Part shown: positions 24,354 through 37,284 of the stretch, one piece after another
How positions within the stretch are numbered: the first letter of the stretch is position 1
How the letters are laid out: each line of letters opens with the position of its first letter
Origin: Volvox africanus
Lineage: Eukaryota; Chlorophyta; Chlorophyceae; Chlamydomonadales; Volvocaceae
Direction of reading: 5' to 3'
NCBI GenBank assembly: GCA_030268105.1
Contig: BSDZ01000078.1
Coordinates: 6,209,501 to 6,273,500 of the forward strand
DNA length: 64,000 nucleotides
Made by a program: the position numbers and the translations under genes
Notes under the pieces: generated by a model
Seen by the model: the letters and a program-made list of their open reading frames with translations, nothing else
Databases searched by the model: none
What the model was told of the DNA's origin: nothing

Positions 24354-25468
24354 AGAATACGACACGTTCTGTCGCAGCACCAGTTGAACGGATCGAACGC
24401 CACTTGGGATCCCGCACTGGCTTGCCAGAACCTGCCCAAATCTGATGTGTTGGGAAGAACAGGTCCCTGAGGCTGAAGTGAAGAAGAAGAGTTCGTGACG
24501 TTTGGTGGCGGAGAGGGAGTTGGAAGACTGGTTGAAGATTTGGTCTCCCCATGGATGGGGGGGGAAAAGGGTTTGGGAGCTCGGACCGCCTCTGATAGGA
24601 AAGGCGGACAGGACAGGCATTTTGCAAGCGTGGTTTGCTAAACGTAGACGCGAAGAGGCCGGTTAAGGGAATCCGCCGTATGAGTGTGTTCGATAGGTCC
24701 GTGGAGGGGGACAGGGGACACGGGACAGGGGATTCAGAACAGTATACTGCAAAGGTGTGTCGTTGAGTATTCTCCTGCTTGTCAAAGAGGGCTAAGCCGT
24801 GGAAGGAGGCGTGTGTAGAAAGGTGCGTGTCTTGCCCAAGGCTGTACGCAGAATGGCAGGGGCAATTCGGGCGAGGCGGAGTGGGGTGGTGGCCCAGAAT
24901 GAGGCCGGGGCCGGAGACCAGACACCCGGTCCCGTGCTGGTTCTCGAAAGAGTGCTTGTGTGAATAACAAGGCCTCCATCGCTCGCCCACGTGTGGTACG
25001 TCCGTCGTCTTGTTGATGAACAGAACCTCGCGACACCACCAAGCGTCTCATATAGCCCCGGGGCTCGCTGCAGGAGATGAACGAGGGATCTGAGACTTGC
25101 CGCTTCCTGCAGTTGTGGATCACACCAGACCGAAGTGGCCACAAGCCACAGTACGGCAGCAGCGTGTACAACAAAGCTGATCGGCACAACCGCCTCCTTC
25201 AAATCCTGGGGGGGACGGGGGAAGCACCCGCGTGGCCTAACACAGCAAAACTGCACTCCATCCGTCTGCATCAGGTGCGTGCGTTTGCGTGTATGTGCGC
25301 GTGGGTGCGTGGGAACGTGGGTTGCTTGGGTGCATAAAATGTGTAAATGTGCATAACATGTGATGTTTTCGCTGTCATACTTATTCTGTCTCGCTTAAAC
25401 TTATAAAGGTCAACGACAATTACCCGCGGACCAAGTCTCCCGGCGCCTGGTCACATCCTCGTGCACTC

Positions 25469-25726
25469 TCAGCCCCTGACTTCAAAGATCAAAACAGTCG
25501 TGCTTCCTGTTCTCCCGCCAGCCCACGGGACCCATCGCTCACTGCACACCGTGCAAGGCACGTAGTTGACCTCCTCAAATTCTTCCCTTTTAATCCCGCC
25601 ATCCCCGCGGCGGCCCATGTCTAGGACGCCAATGTGTTCGTGTCCGAGAGTGATCCCCTCACCCGCTTCGAACTGAGTTTTGGCCCAAGCCGCCAGGCAT
25701 ACATAATTTGCATTGAAGGTGACTGC
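25469..25726 (-). CDS. Terminal exon of a hypothetical protein
   Basis: A strong 3' splice site (C-run then GCACAG) at 25727 opens an 85-codon frame ending at a stop at 25469-25471. It contains NANYVCLAAWAKTQFEAG, GHEHIGVLDMG and a CTVC pair followed by WVPWAGG, which is more protein-like than neighbouring frames. I do not recognise the family. It lies downstream of RPN5 on the same strand. Upstream exons are unresolved; candidates are around 26200-26340 (containing QLYFIHLETAYGE, with a good donor after it) and 27426-27606. Confidence 0.4.
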   Translation of the reverse strand, partial: AVTFNANYVCLAAWAKTQFEAGEGITLGHEHIGVLDMGRRGDGGIKREEFEEVNYVPCTVCSERWVPWAGGRTGSTTVLIFEVRG

Positions 25727-27425
25727 CTGTGCGGGGGGGGGTATGTCAACCCACACCAATTGAGTCATGCTGAGCCCTCATAGCCTTGTCCCGGTGGCAC
25801 ACACACGCATACACACACAAAACTTCACATACACGTCTTGCTATCGGTGTCCGGAGAGAACGTCTATTCCATGCCGCCAGTGCAAGTGGCGTCCTGCAAC
25901 ACTGATTTCATTCCGTTCCGAAACCTTGGCCCTCTACCCCCAAAGTCGTTAATCCCCAATGGCTAATCGCAACTCAAAGCACAGTTATACACATCTCACT
26001 CGGCCGACTTCCTCCTCCGTACGTTTCCTGCTCGATTGCAGTATTGTACATCCCCCCCCTTTACAAGTACTCCTGCTCCCTCCATCGTTGCTAGCGCCTT
26101 CTCGTTCTATATCTTCCGTGCCCCCCAAGCGCTGCATTGCCCTCGTCCGGTCAGCTGATGTGGGGTATTCGCCTCACCCCTCTCCCTTCGGCCTCACCCT
26201 CCCCATAGGCGGTCTCCAGGTGGATGAAGTACAGCTGGACACCCGGGATGGCGCTCGGATAACTGGCAGGTCTGACTCTGACTCCTCGCCCTTCGTCCTC
26301 CAGGCAGGGCCCAGTGGGGCACACTTCCTCATCGTAGAGATGGGGAAAGCAGCATCACGATAGCAGGAGGATGGCGACACGATTCATTGAACGGAAGAGT
26401 TGTGGTGGAAGGTCGTGTGGTCAATGTGTGTGTAGGGGGGCCGCAGGTGTAATGGTGATGGGCGGTAAGGAGCAACGAACACTCTGGGGAGAGATGGAGA
26501 TGTTGGAGGTGTCTGGGGGAAGCCTACAGGAGAATGCTGAAGATAAAGCCCAGAACTGCAACCTTATGATGAGTCTTTGAAAACGAAGTAGTTAGCGATA
26601 TGGGAGTCTGTTGGCCCCGAGGCCGAGTCGACAAAGCCAGCTAGACCTGTCTGTGGAAGAAGTGAAGCACGAGATGGAGTTGCAAGGTTGAGGGCAGCGA
26701 AAAACGTTGCCAGGTATATGGAATCTGTTGTGTATGGTAGGAAAGGGGAGAAAGGCTAGATTTATGAGAACTGGTATTGATGCTGTTGAGGAGCAAAACT
26801 TACTAACCACCGTGATACAACCAACCGAGTGTATGTACGGAGTCTGGTACCTGTTGTTGTTTGTGTATGTGGCGTGTGTGGGTTTTGAGTTGAAGGCAGC
26901 TACGATTCGGGACCTGCTGAAATGTAAGAAATGACTTGACGACCTGGTTGTAGGAGTCGGTCGTTTCAGGGTGATTCAAATTTAGTCCCTAGGTTAACCT
27001 GGCGGGTGGGATGACGCATGCATGGATTTGTGGGCGGAACCCTAAGCCCACGTACAGCAATCCAGGAGCGAGGCTTGCCGCTGTGGCTCGTCCAACTAGT
27101 AGACATCTTAGCTGTTAACCCTCCAATATAAAGTCAGTTTTCTGCATTGGACTCCACTGGGCGATACCTCCGTGCCAGACAAACAGGCAGACAAAGGCGA
27201 ACGTTGCTAAGACGATGCCGAGAGTGAGGGTGACGCGAATGCTGTATTGAACACGGAATCCCCCACGCGCACCTCCCTCTGTATTGAACCTTGCTTTGGT
27301 AAATAGGGAGACCGAGCACACTTCTCACACATTTCTTTGCATTCATCACACATACCCTTTTCTTTGTCGTAGAAGCCGTATGTGCATTAGAACACGGTCT
27401 GATTACGTAACATGGATCTGGTTAC

Positions 27426-27606
27426 ATGACATGGCATCTGCGATGCCATCTGCATCCAGTTGGTACCCGGCAGGTGGTGGTGGACGCATCACCACCAACA
27501 TAGAAATGTCGTCATCAGGGAAAAGCAAGCAGGTCGTTCCGTCCGCACGCCTGAGCAGGTCCGCAACCAGCAGGTGCTGCCGGTATAAACCTTTTGTCCG
27601 CCACCT
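27426..27606 (-). CDS. Candidate exon of a hypothetical protein
   Basis: Between TTTCCAG at the 5' side and GTAACC at the 3' side, the minus strand encodes a frame with LYRQHLLVADLLRRADG, then CLLFPDDDISMLVVM and a Pro run. Helix and strand-like periodicity suggests real coding sequence. No family was recognised. It may belong to the same gene as the terminal exon at 25469-25726, but the phases could not be joined, so this is tentative. Confidence 0.3.
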
Positions 27607-28021
27607 CTGGAAACGACCTATGCCATCCAGCGACGCAGTTTCCTCTCACTCACCACGAATGAGATATCCAAGCGGTGTCTAGTTGCCAATCAATGAGACA
27701 CGCCTAGATTGCCAATCACACCCTCTTAGACACGGCAACTGCACTCGAGCGAATACCCGCCGTCGTAGCACGAAGGGCACACAGCTGCGGCACTCAACGT
27801 TCATACCCGCGCCCTCACACCTGCTACTGGGACAGGATCAAGGTATCGGCCACGCCTTGGAAGCACTGGAAACCCCTGAACCCCAGCTCCCGCCTTGCAG
27901 TAGCAGAACACCCTGCTGATGCCCATCACGCAAGGGTCCCGGCTCGGTCGTTTGACTATGCCCTCTTCCTCCTTGCCTTCCCGGGCGCCCCTTTCCCCGC
28001 CGCACATCCCCTTCCGCCTCT

Positions 28022-28834
28022 TTACACCCGGGCAGCTAGCGTCACTTTGTGCACCATGGCCTCCTTCTCAATCAGCTGGCAGCTCTTATCCACGAGCTCC
28101 AGAAGCCGCGCTGAAAAGAAGAGGTGTATCAGTTTCGGTAATGATGGACAGGGGAATTCACCGGGGGGGGGGGTGCAACGCGATGAGAAATGGAACCAGA
28201 TATCAGGAAAAGAGGGGGTAGTAGCAGAAGAGGCTCTGGACGAAGATGCTGCCATGCGCTGGGCAGGAAAACCACCTTGCCACCAAGGTGCGGCGCACGC
28301 GAACCTTATCCCGACTGCCTAACGACTGCCTAAGTACTCCGGATGAAGGATTGCATTACAAATGATTCGGTGACGATAGATCAGAACGACTACAGCGGTG
28401 ACTGGGACAGCTACGCCCATGCACTTTGTGAAACCGACGACGCAAAGATGCGCCATCCATGTCATGTGGCTACCGGTTTCCTAACCGTCTTTCCTTGGGG
28501 CTTTCCTAGCCGTGCCGTGCCCCGGCGTCATCATCCGCTCCCCCCTTCTCACCGATGTTACCCGCCCAGCTGTTGAGCTGCTCCTCGGGGGACTGCGGCT
28601 GAGCTAGATTGATGATCCCCGCGGGTCGGTCGATCTTCGCCTTGATAGCTTTCGCTACCACCAGGTCACTGACATGCTTCTCCATCTGGATAGGGATAGA
28701 TGCGTACCCGTATCTCAGGTTGAAATCTCTGAACGTATCCCGGTCTTACAACTTTTGAGGATGAGAATTTGTGGATTTCCGTTTGTAAGGGATTGGGGAA
28801 CGGAGGGCTACCGAGGAATGCACAGAAGGGAGGA

Positions 28835-28889
<55 letters not shown>

Positions 28890-31800
28890 GTGCGAGGATG
28901 GTGAGGTACATGTGTCTAGCAAGTAGTTCACCCCTTCCCTTAGCGCGGTAAGGGGAGTCAACTACGGAGTGGGGCGTGGTGAGCGGGAAGGGAAGTCACG
29001 GCTGCTGCATGCAGCCGCGCCAATCCCCACCCCAGTCCCCAAAACACACAGAAACACACCTCTTACACGCGCACCTGCTCCGGCGTGAGACTGAGGATGG
29101 TGGCCAGCCGGGACGTGCGCATGCGGCTGTAGTACTTGGCGGCCACAAGCACGTTGTGCTCGATGATACGCAGCTGCAGGTCCTCATGGCGCTTGGGCTC
29201 TTGAGGGGCAGCGGTGAGGAGGGCGTAGGGACGAGGGTTGAGATAATGTTGGCAGAGAGCTTGTGGCGGCAGGGTTTGCGCCGGACGATTCGAGGTACCA
29301 TGTACCTCGATAAGGGAGAATCCCTTTCAGTCCCTCGCCCACCTGACTACCCTGAGCCACACCTTCTACCCACCCCACGAAAACATCAAACAGGCATCCA
29401 ATGCACGGCTGCACATCTTTTTGGGGGGTCTTCTGTGCCAGCCCGGATGTTGCTGCTTGACTACCTAACATCTAAGCGCCAAAGCCCCGTTGTTCCTTGA
29501 CTGCCTACGATCCCCTTTTACCGCTAAACAGCTACAGACTCCAGCTTTGAGAGTCCAGAAGCAGTCGTAGGGGGTTCCGGCTAAGACACAAGATCAGCAT
29601 TACCTACCGGAGAAGAGACCGCCGCTGAACGCTGCCAGCTCGCCTTCATATTGGGACTCGAACACCGTCCACCTGATGATCTCGGTGTTCGTGAAGCTTG
29701 TCAGAAGGGTCTTGTACTCGGGCAGCTCAGATAGCTTCTTGTCCTGTGCGATGTCAGGGTAAAGTGGAACGGGGTAGGAAGGGGAAATGGCCCGGGAGGA
29801 ATAATGCACCGCACGGATACAACATTCTGGATCACCCTGCTGCATGATCTGCTGCGTCACTCACTCGTCAGCCTGTCCTAGATAAGTCAATACTGATCTG
29901 TCAATAATGATCTCATGTCCGGCAAGGATCAAGAACACGGACAGAGAACCGACAACCCCCAACAGCGGCAAAGTAGTTGGTGCGGAGTTTACACTGGTAA
30001 TAGTGTGGAAGGTGTTTGTGACGGTAATGGTTGTGGTGCGGGAGCCTCAGGTGTATTTCGGTAGCGACCTACATGTATCGTGGATATGCTTGAAAGGCCT
30101 GGCCTGGTGCGGGAGTGGCCCCGTCTATCATCTGCCCTCCCAACACACAATGCAGTAGTCACTGCATTTCAGTCGCCCGAATACCCTCGAGCCATCAGTG
30201 TGAAGGATGTGGCTCACTTGTAAGGTGGTGGTTAGGAGAGTGGTGCGGTCGCTGCTGCTGCCATGGGGCGTCGAGTAGGCAGGAGTCAGCACCAGGGACC
30301 AGCACACGTGCTTAAGAACCTGGGGACGGCGGGAGGAGGAAAAAAAGGGGGATGGTGGAATTTCCAGGAGAAAGTGGAGAGGGAACGAACCCAAGTCTAC
30401 TACACAGCACTACATAGCACTTTGACGGATACATCGCAGCGGCACATTACATAAAAACGGGTAGGGCGAATGTCAACAAATTCAACTGAACGTGAAGAAG
30501 CCATAATACTTATGGAGGGATGCTATGCGCAATTAGAAACAAGGCAAGCTGTGGAGCAGCGCATCCCGAGGGCCATCCCAGGATTGCAGTTGCGTCCAGA
30601 TCCAGTTTAATGGTGACGCTCGGGCTACCTTCCATCAGGTCAATGTCTGTAGTTCGACTTCTTATCACATTGCTTCACACCCCCGTGCCCCGTAATAGGA
30701 GGCGGGGGCGTTCAAGAAGGTGCCAGGTTCAAGAAGGAAGCCAGGATTAGAAGGACGCTTTGCGCAGAACGCCAGGGGAGTGCAGGCGCCGGAATAGATC
30801 CTGTTAAGGGAAATCTCCACTCACCGGGACCCACTTCTCCGCGTCCTCCGCCGCTGCATGCACCTCGTAGATAGCCCGGTAGCAGCGAGTCATCTAACGG
30901 GCAGCGGAGAGGGTGCGAAGTCCTTCACGTGAACGCCCCAAGGACACCATGACTACGTATAAGGACAAGCCCCACAATGCCCTCCCTCCCTCCCTCCCTC
31001 CCTCCCTCCCTCCCTCCCTCCCTCCCACCCACCCACACATACACACAAACACCTGTTTTTATTAGCTCTTGTGACCTTTTCCCACCCATATCCCAATCAC
31101 ATGATGTATGAATTTATAACACCCACTCGCACTCCCACTCCCGGGGTGATCTCTACGGTCTTTTCGTCTTTCCCGCCCCCCGCCCACATCGCTGACAATC
31201 ATAGCCGCCCCCGTCCCTCCCCACACCGCACCTCCAGGTAGTTATTGAGATGGCTGTAGTAGCGAATGAGCAGCTCGTAGTACCGCAGCTTCAGCTCAGC
31301 GAGCGAGGGCGTACCCTGGGTGGGTTTGTGGGGTGTTGCACGGCACAGGGGCCTGGGAAGATGCACCACGCTACCCACGCAACTTGACGACCATTAAAAC
31401 CCTATATTGACACACGGGGTTTATCCCATGTGCCGAGTGCGGGTTGATGATCACCAATGACGGTGACAAAACTTCGCACCGACAAAAAGCAAATTCACCG
31501 CAACGCTGCGAGGGGTCTCACACGAGCTCATGTACCCACCCCGCTCCCTATAACTATTGACTTGCTTGCTCTCCAGCGGAAAAAAGTTTCCCTCAATCCC
31601 CTTGCTCTCCTCAACGTGGATTTCTGTGCCCGGATACGTCGATGTTCAGCCCCCCCCGTTAACTTCCACCCCAAGTTGCATATATAGCACCCGCTAGCAT
31701 AGCATATAGAGCACACGCTCTTCCCCCCCTCCCGCTCGTTTTCTTTAACGATCATCGCCATGTATCGCGGCAATAAGAATTTGGCGGCGATTCGTCCGGC

Positions 31801-34594
31801 GCGCGACTCGGCCTGCTCTTCACGACGGTCTTTGCCTCAATGCTTCACTTCTCCCCATTCCCTACCCGCGCCACCTACCTTGTCCGCCTCCTCAATGGCC
31901 GTTCCCTCAATGCCGATCTCCCCCTGCCCCTCGCCCTTGCGCTCCACGAAAGCCCGAGGAGACACCTTGCGAGAAAGAATCTGCGCCCGAACGAAGTCCT
32001 TCTTGTCCAAACACAAGCGGACCTAAAGAAGGGGAAGGGGACGCAATGCAAAGTCGGAACGTTGATTGGAGGCTGTTAATATTATATAGTATTTCAACCG
32101 GTGCACCAAAGGCCCCTGGAGGGCCCCAGTCAGGGGTGGACGTGGGGGGAGGGGTGTTGGGAACGAAGGAAAGCAAACCAGCAGACCAACGACGGCCGGA
32201 CAACAGAAGCGGCGCTCCCGAACGAGGGGGAGGCGGAGGAGACAGCACGTGATGTGTGCTTTTAAATGTGAAGACGGGAGGGACCAGTTGCTACCTGAAG
32301 AGCAGCGCAACAGCGCATCCGCACTACTACCCCTTACCGCGGCCCCCGGATGTGACAAAACAGGGGTACCTATTTACTACTTCTCCCCCGACCAGCACGC
32401 TGCTTCAGCTTGCCGGCCTGTATTTACTAATGGCTTCCGCCGGCGTCAACAGACCCATGGGTCACCTGCTCAAGGATGAAGGCGATTTTCTCCGTCTTGG
32501 CCATTGCGCCGAAGGTCTCCTGCGGGGAGGGCGCGGGAACATCATAGTGGCCAAATTATTGGTTTACAATCTCAGATACGGATCCCGCATACATTAAACC
32601 GACCCGTTAAACCTTTCTTTCTGAGGCCGTGACACCTACCACATGAACCCCAATACCGACTTCTCCCCGTGAAAAGTTTCCCTTTCCACCCCCATTTCAC
32701 CATGGCACATCATGGAGGGGGAACTGGCCGGGCCCCTCCAGCCTTCGGTGATGCTGCTTTGGGCCCCCCCTCCCTCGCTCCTTACCAGACCTACCTCCAG
32801 TTGTACCACCACGGTGGTGGTGGTACCACCAGGAGGTGACTGATTTTGTTCCTCCACAGCCGTACCGGGTCTCGCCTATTTGCCCTTCCCTATTTTCCAA
32901 CATATATATTTTACCTTTCTTCCGGAGAGGACGGTAATCGAGAAACTGAGATTCGGCCACGAGCGGTCCTTCAACCAGCCGTTCTTACCTCTCCTCACAA
33001 CACAGGACACCCACGCGCACCTCCTCAACCGCATTTGTCGGCTCCGAAACCATCCAGATCGACTTATAAGTCTGACCGCTGAAACGGCTGTAGCGGGCTG
33101 CACTTATTACGCCATCTTCATCCCTACCCCCTATCAAAACCCACTCATCCACCACCATCATCCGTACCCCTCACACTCACCACCGCCACCTCCTGGAGGA
33201 TATCTGCCGCCTCATCCACATTGCCATCCGCCTCCTTGATGGCTGCAAGCCGCTTAGTGAGCCGAGCCCGCTCAATCTCCACGAAGATCTACGAAACCCA
33301 GTTCGCGATAAGGGCCCCGGAGCGCCCTCTTACGGTCGTCTAGGTAGATCAACATACGTAGATAGAAAGATGGACACATAGTTACTGAGACACATGCCTT
33401 GACACGCATCTCAACACTTCCCTTGACACTCATTCAGGCGCCCACACCTGGCCGTAAGTCCCCGCCCTTTAGGCGCCCGCATTTGCCAGACCCTTATGAT
33501 CGTGAGTAGTAGGAACAGAGGTGGGAGAGGTTCCCTCTGTCCCCTGCCTGGTGGGACAGAGGTAGTGGCGCCCCAGAGATGGCGGTGGCTCTTTGCCAGC
33601 CATCCCTGGTTGTTCTTATTACCTTGTCTTGGGGGACGTTAATCCTCTCCGAGAGTACAACCAAGAGGCGCTACTTGCCTTTCCCTCCGTGACCGCCTGT
33701 AGCGTCTTAATCAGCGACACCCGCGTATCTTTGACCTCTATGCTGTCAATGTAAGATATCGCTTGTCGTACTGTTGCTTGGATAGCCTGCGGCCAGTCGC
33801 CGTTAGGACTCGCTGGTAGGTTAGCTTGCACTTGGTAAGTTGTTGCACATCTGACAAGAGGACAACATGTGAGATGCCCCCCGCGGACCCGCAGGGCCTT
33901 AAGGCTGCACAATGCACCCGCGCATGTCCTTCCCCCTATGACTAGTTTGGGGTTGATTTCCACTAAGCATGCCCGGCTCCATTTGAGAGTCACGCTATGC
34001 TTGATTTACTCGGTTGCCGCCACCCCATCCTCATCCTCTACCAACGCGTAGTTCGGGGGATAGGACAGGTACTCTCAGTAGCAACCGCACCTTGTGGGAG
34101 GCGGCCATTCCCATACATAACGTAATACTAGGAGTTCGAAGCAACTCACTTGCTTCAACTGCGATCGCCGTTTCGTTAGAAGTATCACATTCTCCTCCAG
34201 CGCTCGCCAGTCTCGCGCCTCGTAGCAGACATCCAAGATGGCCGCACAACAAGCTTTTGTCGCGGTCACATCCTCCGCCAACCGACTAGACTTTTCCAAG
34301 TTAAGCAAGCTCTCAATCGCTGAAGCTAATTGGCCCTGTGTGGTTCGAAACCGAGGAATACGTCGTTCAATTTCGAACCGCTCATTAGATCTCGTAATTG
34401 ATTCATAAGAGCAACACCAAATGTCATAATAATCGCCATTCGTTTTGCATCCAACAGTTTACCTTAGGTGCCATTTCTTTTTGTAAAGCAATGTCCGCGA
34501 AAAGCTTTGCCATGTCCACGGTCCCTGCCTTTCCCTTCTCCTTCTCGTCCATATCCATAGCAATATTACTGGCAGTAAACTCACCAACGGACAT
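28022..34594 (-). CDS. RPN5: 26S proteasome non-ATPase regulatory subunit 12 (RPN5)
   Basis: RPN5 is a PCI-domain lid subunit of the 26S proteasome, near the RPN11 deubiquitinase. Thirteen exons join in phase: 34594-34463, 34335-34150, 33786-33679, 33288-33181, 32519-32466, 32022-31879, 31315-31232, 30893-30825, 30319-30218, 29743-29608, 29199-29075, 28685-28553, 28110-28022. The product is about 489 residues against about 440-460 usually. Family segments occur in order: [66 protein letters not shown] (PCI), then [16 protein letters not shown] charged insert follows [10 protein letters not shown] in exon 6. The intron after exon 3 starts GCAAGT instead of GT; only that donor keeps the frame and yields [14 protein letters not shown]. 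The ATG at 34594 is the first in frame. Confidence 0.95.
28835..28885 (+). repeat. Compound microsatellite (GT)n-(GA)n
   Basis: About 11 GT units run directly into about 14 GA units. It lies in the RPN5 intron between exons 11 and 12. On the transcribed strand it reads (TC)n(AC)n. The overlapping open frames (Cys-Val and Arg-Glu repeats) are artefacts. Confidence 0.92.
30979..31025 (+). repeat. Microsatellite (CCCT)n
   Basis: About eleven CCCT units followed by CCCA units, inside the RPN5 intron between exons 7 and 8. The transcribed strand is G-rich (GGGA repeats). Confidence 0.9.
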
Positions 34595-37284
34595 CTTTGA
34601 ATATCGTTCTGAATGGCCTAGTAGGAGAGGCTGTGACGAAAGGTCAAGCTAGGGCAAATTATTCCTGTGGTAGAAAATGCAATTAGGTTAATTTCGTTAT
34701 AGCTGTTATCGCAGCATTCCAAGCCGATGACAATCTTGAAATCACTTCCGAGGTCACGACCCTCACGATCGGGACAGATTCGGTTGGTACTGCTCCTAAA
34801 TGTATGCCCTACCGGTACTAATCAACTCCGCCGTAGGACAGACAGCTTCTAATGTTTTGTCGATAGCCAGAGCCTTACCATTGAGGAACACATACCATAA
34901 CCAATACAACAGAGTCTCCTCCAAAGGATAGTTCGGCCTTTTCCAGGACTGCAGTGACGTGTGCGTGCGTAAAGTCCAGTGCTGCTCGCTGCGAATTATT
35001 GTCGCCCTAGCTATATCACGAGCCCATCACCACCACCACCACCACCAGGACTTGTTTCACTTTGTTTCAGAGCCGGTGTTATTTGTGTGCGTGGTTTCGA
35101 TAGGATTTTCCCCTCTCCATTACAAGATCGTGACGCACATGTATATGCGTGATTGTCCATCATGCAGACAGAGATTGAATCATTTGGCGGAATGGACATC
35201 TGGATGCGCGTACCACGGGACTTGTACATTGGCAGGAAGCACGCCCTACGGCCAAAATAGGCATCCTGGCGGACATGTGCGAGATAACGCGGTGGTGCTT
35301 TAAACTGGAGCAGCATATCCACATCGACGACAGGCACAATGGCCAGCTACTATGTGCCCATTGCTTAAAATACCTGTTAAGGGACGAACTATATGCGGGC
35401 TCTGATAGTATGTGGTGGCTTCCGAGCCGCTGCTACCACTTCTGCTACCGCCATGACGACTCCGCTCTAGGCAAAAGTGCACACCATCCGCTATATGCCT
35501 TATGTATGTCCTCATTTATCTTCATTCTGGTGACCTATTTCCATGGGTCTTAATACGTCTGTTAGGATGCGTTGCCTGGCAGCAAAACATAGTAGGCGTG
35601 AGCCGTGAAGCCCTCAACGCGAACCCTTCGATGAAATATGCTAAAACGTCTCTGAAGTCTAGGATTGTTTACAGGTACAATTGTTAATGGACGGCAGATG
35701 CACGACGTACCTGACAAGCAGCAGCAAAAGTGGACACTGCCAATATGCTGGCATGGCCCGTGACAACTAAGAAAATAAATACCTGATGGGATTAGAGACA
35801 AGTCTACGATTGGGTGATGAGCAGGTGACGGTCATGCACCTGAACAGGAAACGAGCCGAAAGTAGTAACATCTATCCAGAGTCGTTCTATCCGTCCAGCC
35901 ATTTATTTCATGCGGAATTTTGCAAAACTGGGCAAGGCAGTGTTCAAGTGTGGACGAAAAAATAGCACATAACATAGCACAATTTACCAAGGACATAATG
36001 CGAGAATTTGGGAGAATAAAGTAAAATATTGTATATTGCTCTCCTTCTTTGTCATATAAAAACCTGCGTTCTTACGTATACATACCCGTGCATCCACAGG
36101 ACCGAACATCGTCATATAGCACAAATCCAATGTTGTCGAAATGGGTTGAAATCCTTTGACGAAGTACCGTCAGCTGTAAGAAAATACTCAGTGACCCAAG
36201 GGTCTGTGCCTGCCGGTACGTTGCTTGTTTGTCGTGCTGGCAACGCCACAGTGTAATGGCGGAAGCCATATTTATTCCTGAAAATTTAGGAATATTATAA
36301 ATGACCTGATTTGTACTCTAAGAAATCAAGCCAAGTCAGTGCTATGGACGCTATAGTAATTGACGGTGCCTGTACAACATAGGGACGGTCAGCAAGGCAA
36401 GAACGATCCCGTTGACGCATATGTTATTCAGTTAGCGCGACTTATTTTTGACATATATTTATAATTTATATGTTAGCATGCTAAGGACATTTCTGCGCAC
36501 CTTATTGATCGCGACGCACAAGCACATTTCTAGGACGACGCTGAAACACGCGCTGGCACCTAACTCAACCTGGCCTTCATAACACGATTTCATATAAAAA
36601 TTAGCCTGCATGCAGTAAGGCTACACGGCGCTTGCCGTTCGAGCCTCTTTCTCTGTCGTTCGCTGTCCCGGAACGCGTTTACTCGTTAACAAGCAATACG
36701 GATTTGTGCCAAGGATCTTACTCGACGGTCTCTTGATAGCGCGTGAACGTTCGTCGTGTACGCGCTCACGCAGCTGGGCAGTTTTCGTTGAGGGTTTCAT
36801 TTCCGCTCCCGCCCAATAGGTACGGCTACACCATAATCATCATCACACATGCATGACATGCAATTATTCATTTTGGGTGAGATTCCACAACCCCGTCTCA
36901 CTTACATGAACGGGACGCAGCCCGGATTGACCGCTGTGCAAACCGCTACCGTTACAAAGAATGCCTAGAGAACTGATAGGGGACCAATGTATGTCTGATT
37001 CATTCTGCTTTAGAATTTCTTTGCGATCTATTAAGTACAATTTGCATAATGGGGACAAGAACGGGCTTTGGACAGGGTAATTGCTTCTGAAGCTCTTTGC
37101 CGGTGATCACATCGCACAGTCGTTGCCTTACAACTATAACCATGAAATAATTTTACCAACTTCAAGATTTTTGACGCTGTCGCTCCTATGTTTACGCGTG
37201 CTCTGTGGAGGCGCAGTTGGAGTTGAGGCAGCGTGCCTCGTGCGTTACCTTTTGTTGATGTGGCGTGGTGGACTTGGTGAAAGC
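34595..37284. promoter_or_regulatory. Divergent spacer between RPN5 and cyclin H
   Basis: The two genes are transcribed away from each other across 2.7 kb, so both promoters and 5' leaders must lie here. No exon was supported. A short (CAC)n run is at about 35026-35047, and AT-rich stretches occur near 35980-36060 and 36440-36480. An open minus-strand frame at 35011-35337 has no recognised family. No specific transcription-factor site can be claimed. Confidence 0.5.

Larger units (their letters stand above)
17178..25468. other. Large gene-poor region (8.3 kb)
   Basis: I found no exon here with both a recognisable protein and good splice sites. The part just above 17178 should hold the importin promoter. 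Repeats occur at 20571-20762, about 20885-21185, 22190-22223, 23449-23529 and 24215-24353. Open frames up to about 240 codons exist near 24.2-25.2 kb on the minus strand, but they overlap one another, are low in recognisable motifs and are probably chance. Weakly suggestive coding-like stretches at 17556-17852 (-) and 21851-22063 (-) could not be assigned. Confidence 0.5.

Noticed and set aside
24262..24990. 242-codon minus-strand open frame
   Set aside because: No motif, no coding-like composition, overlaps the inverted repeat and competing frames of similar length.
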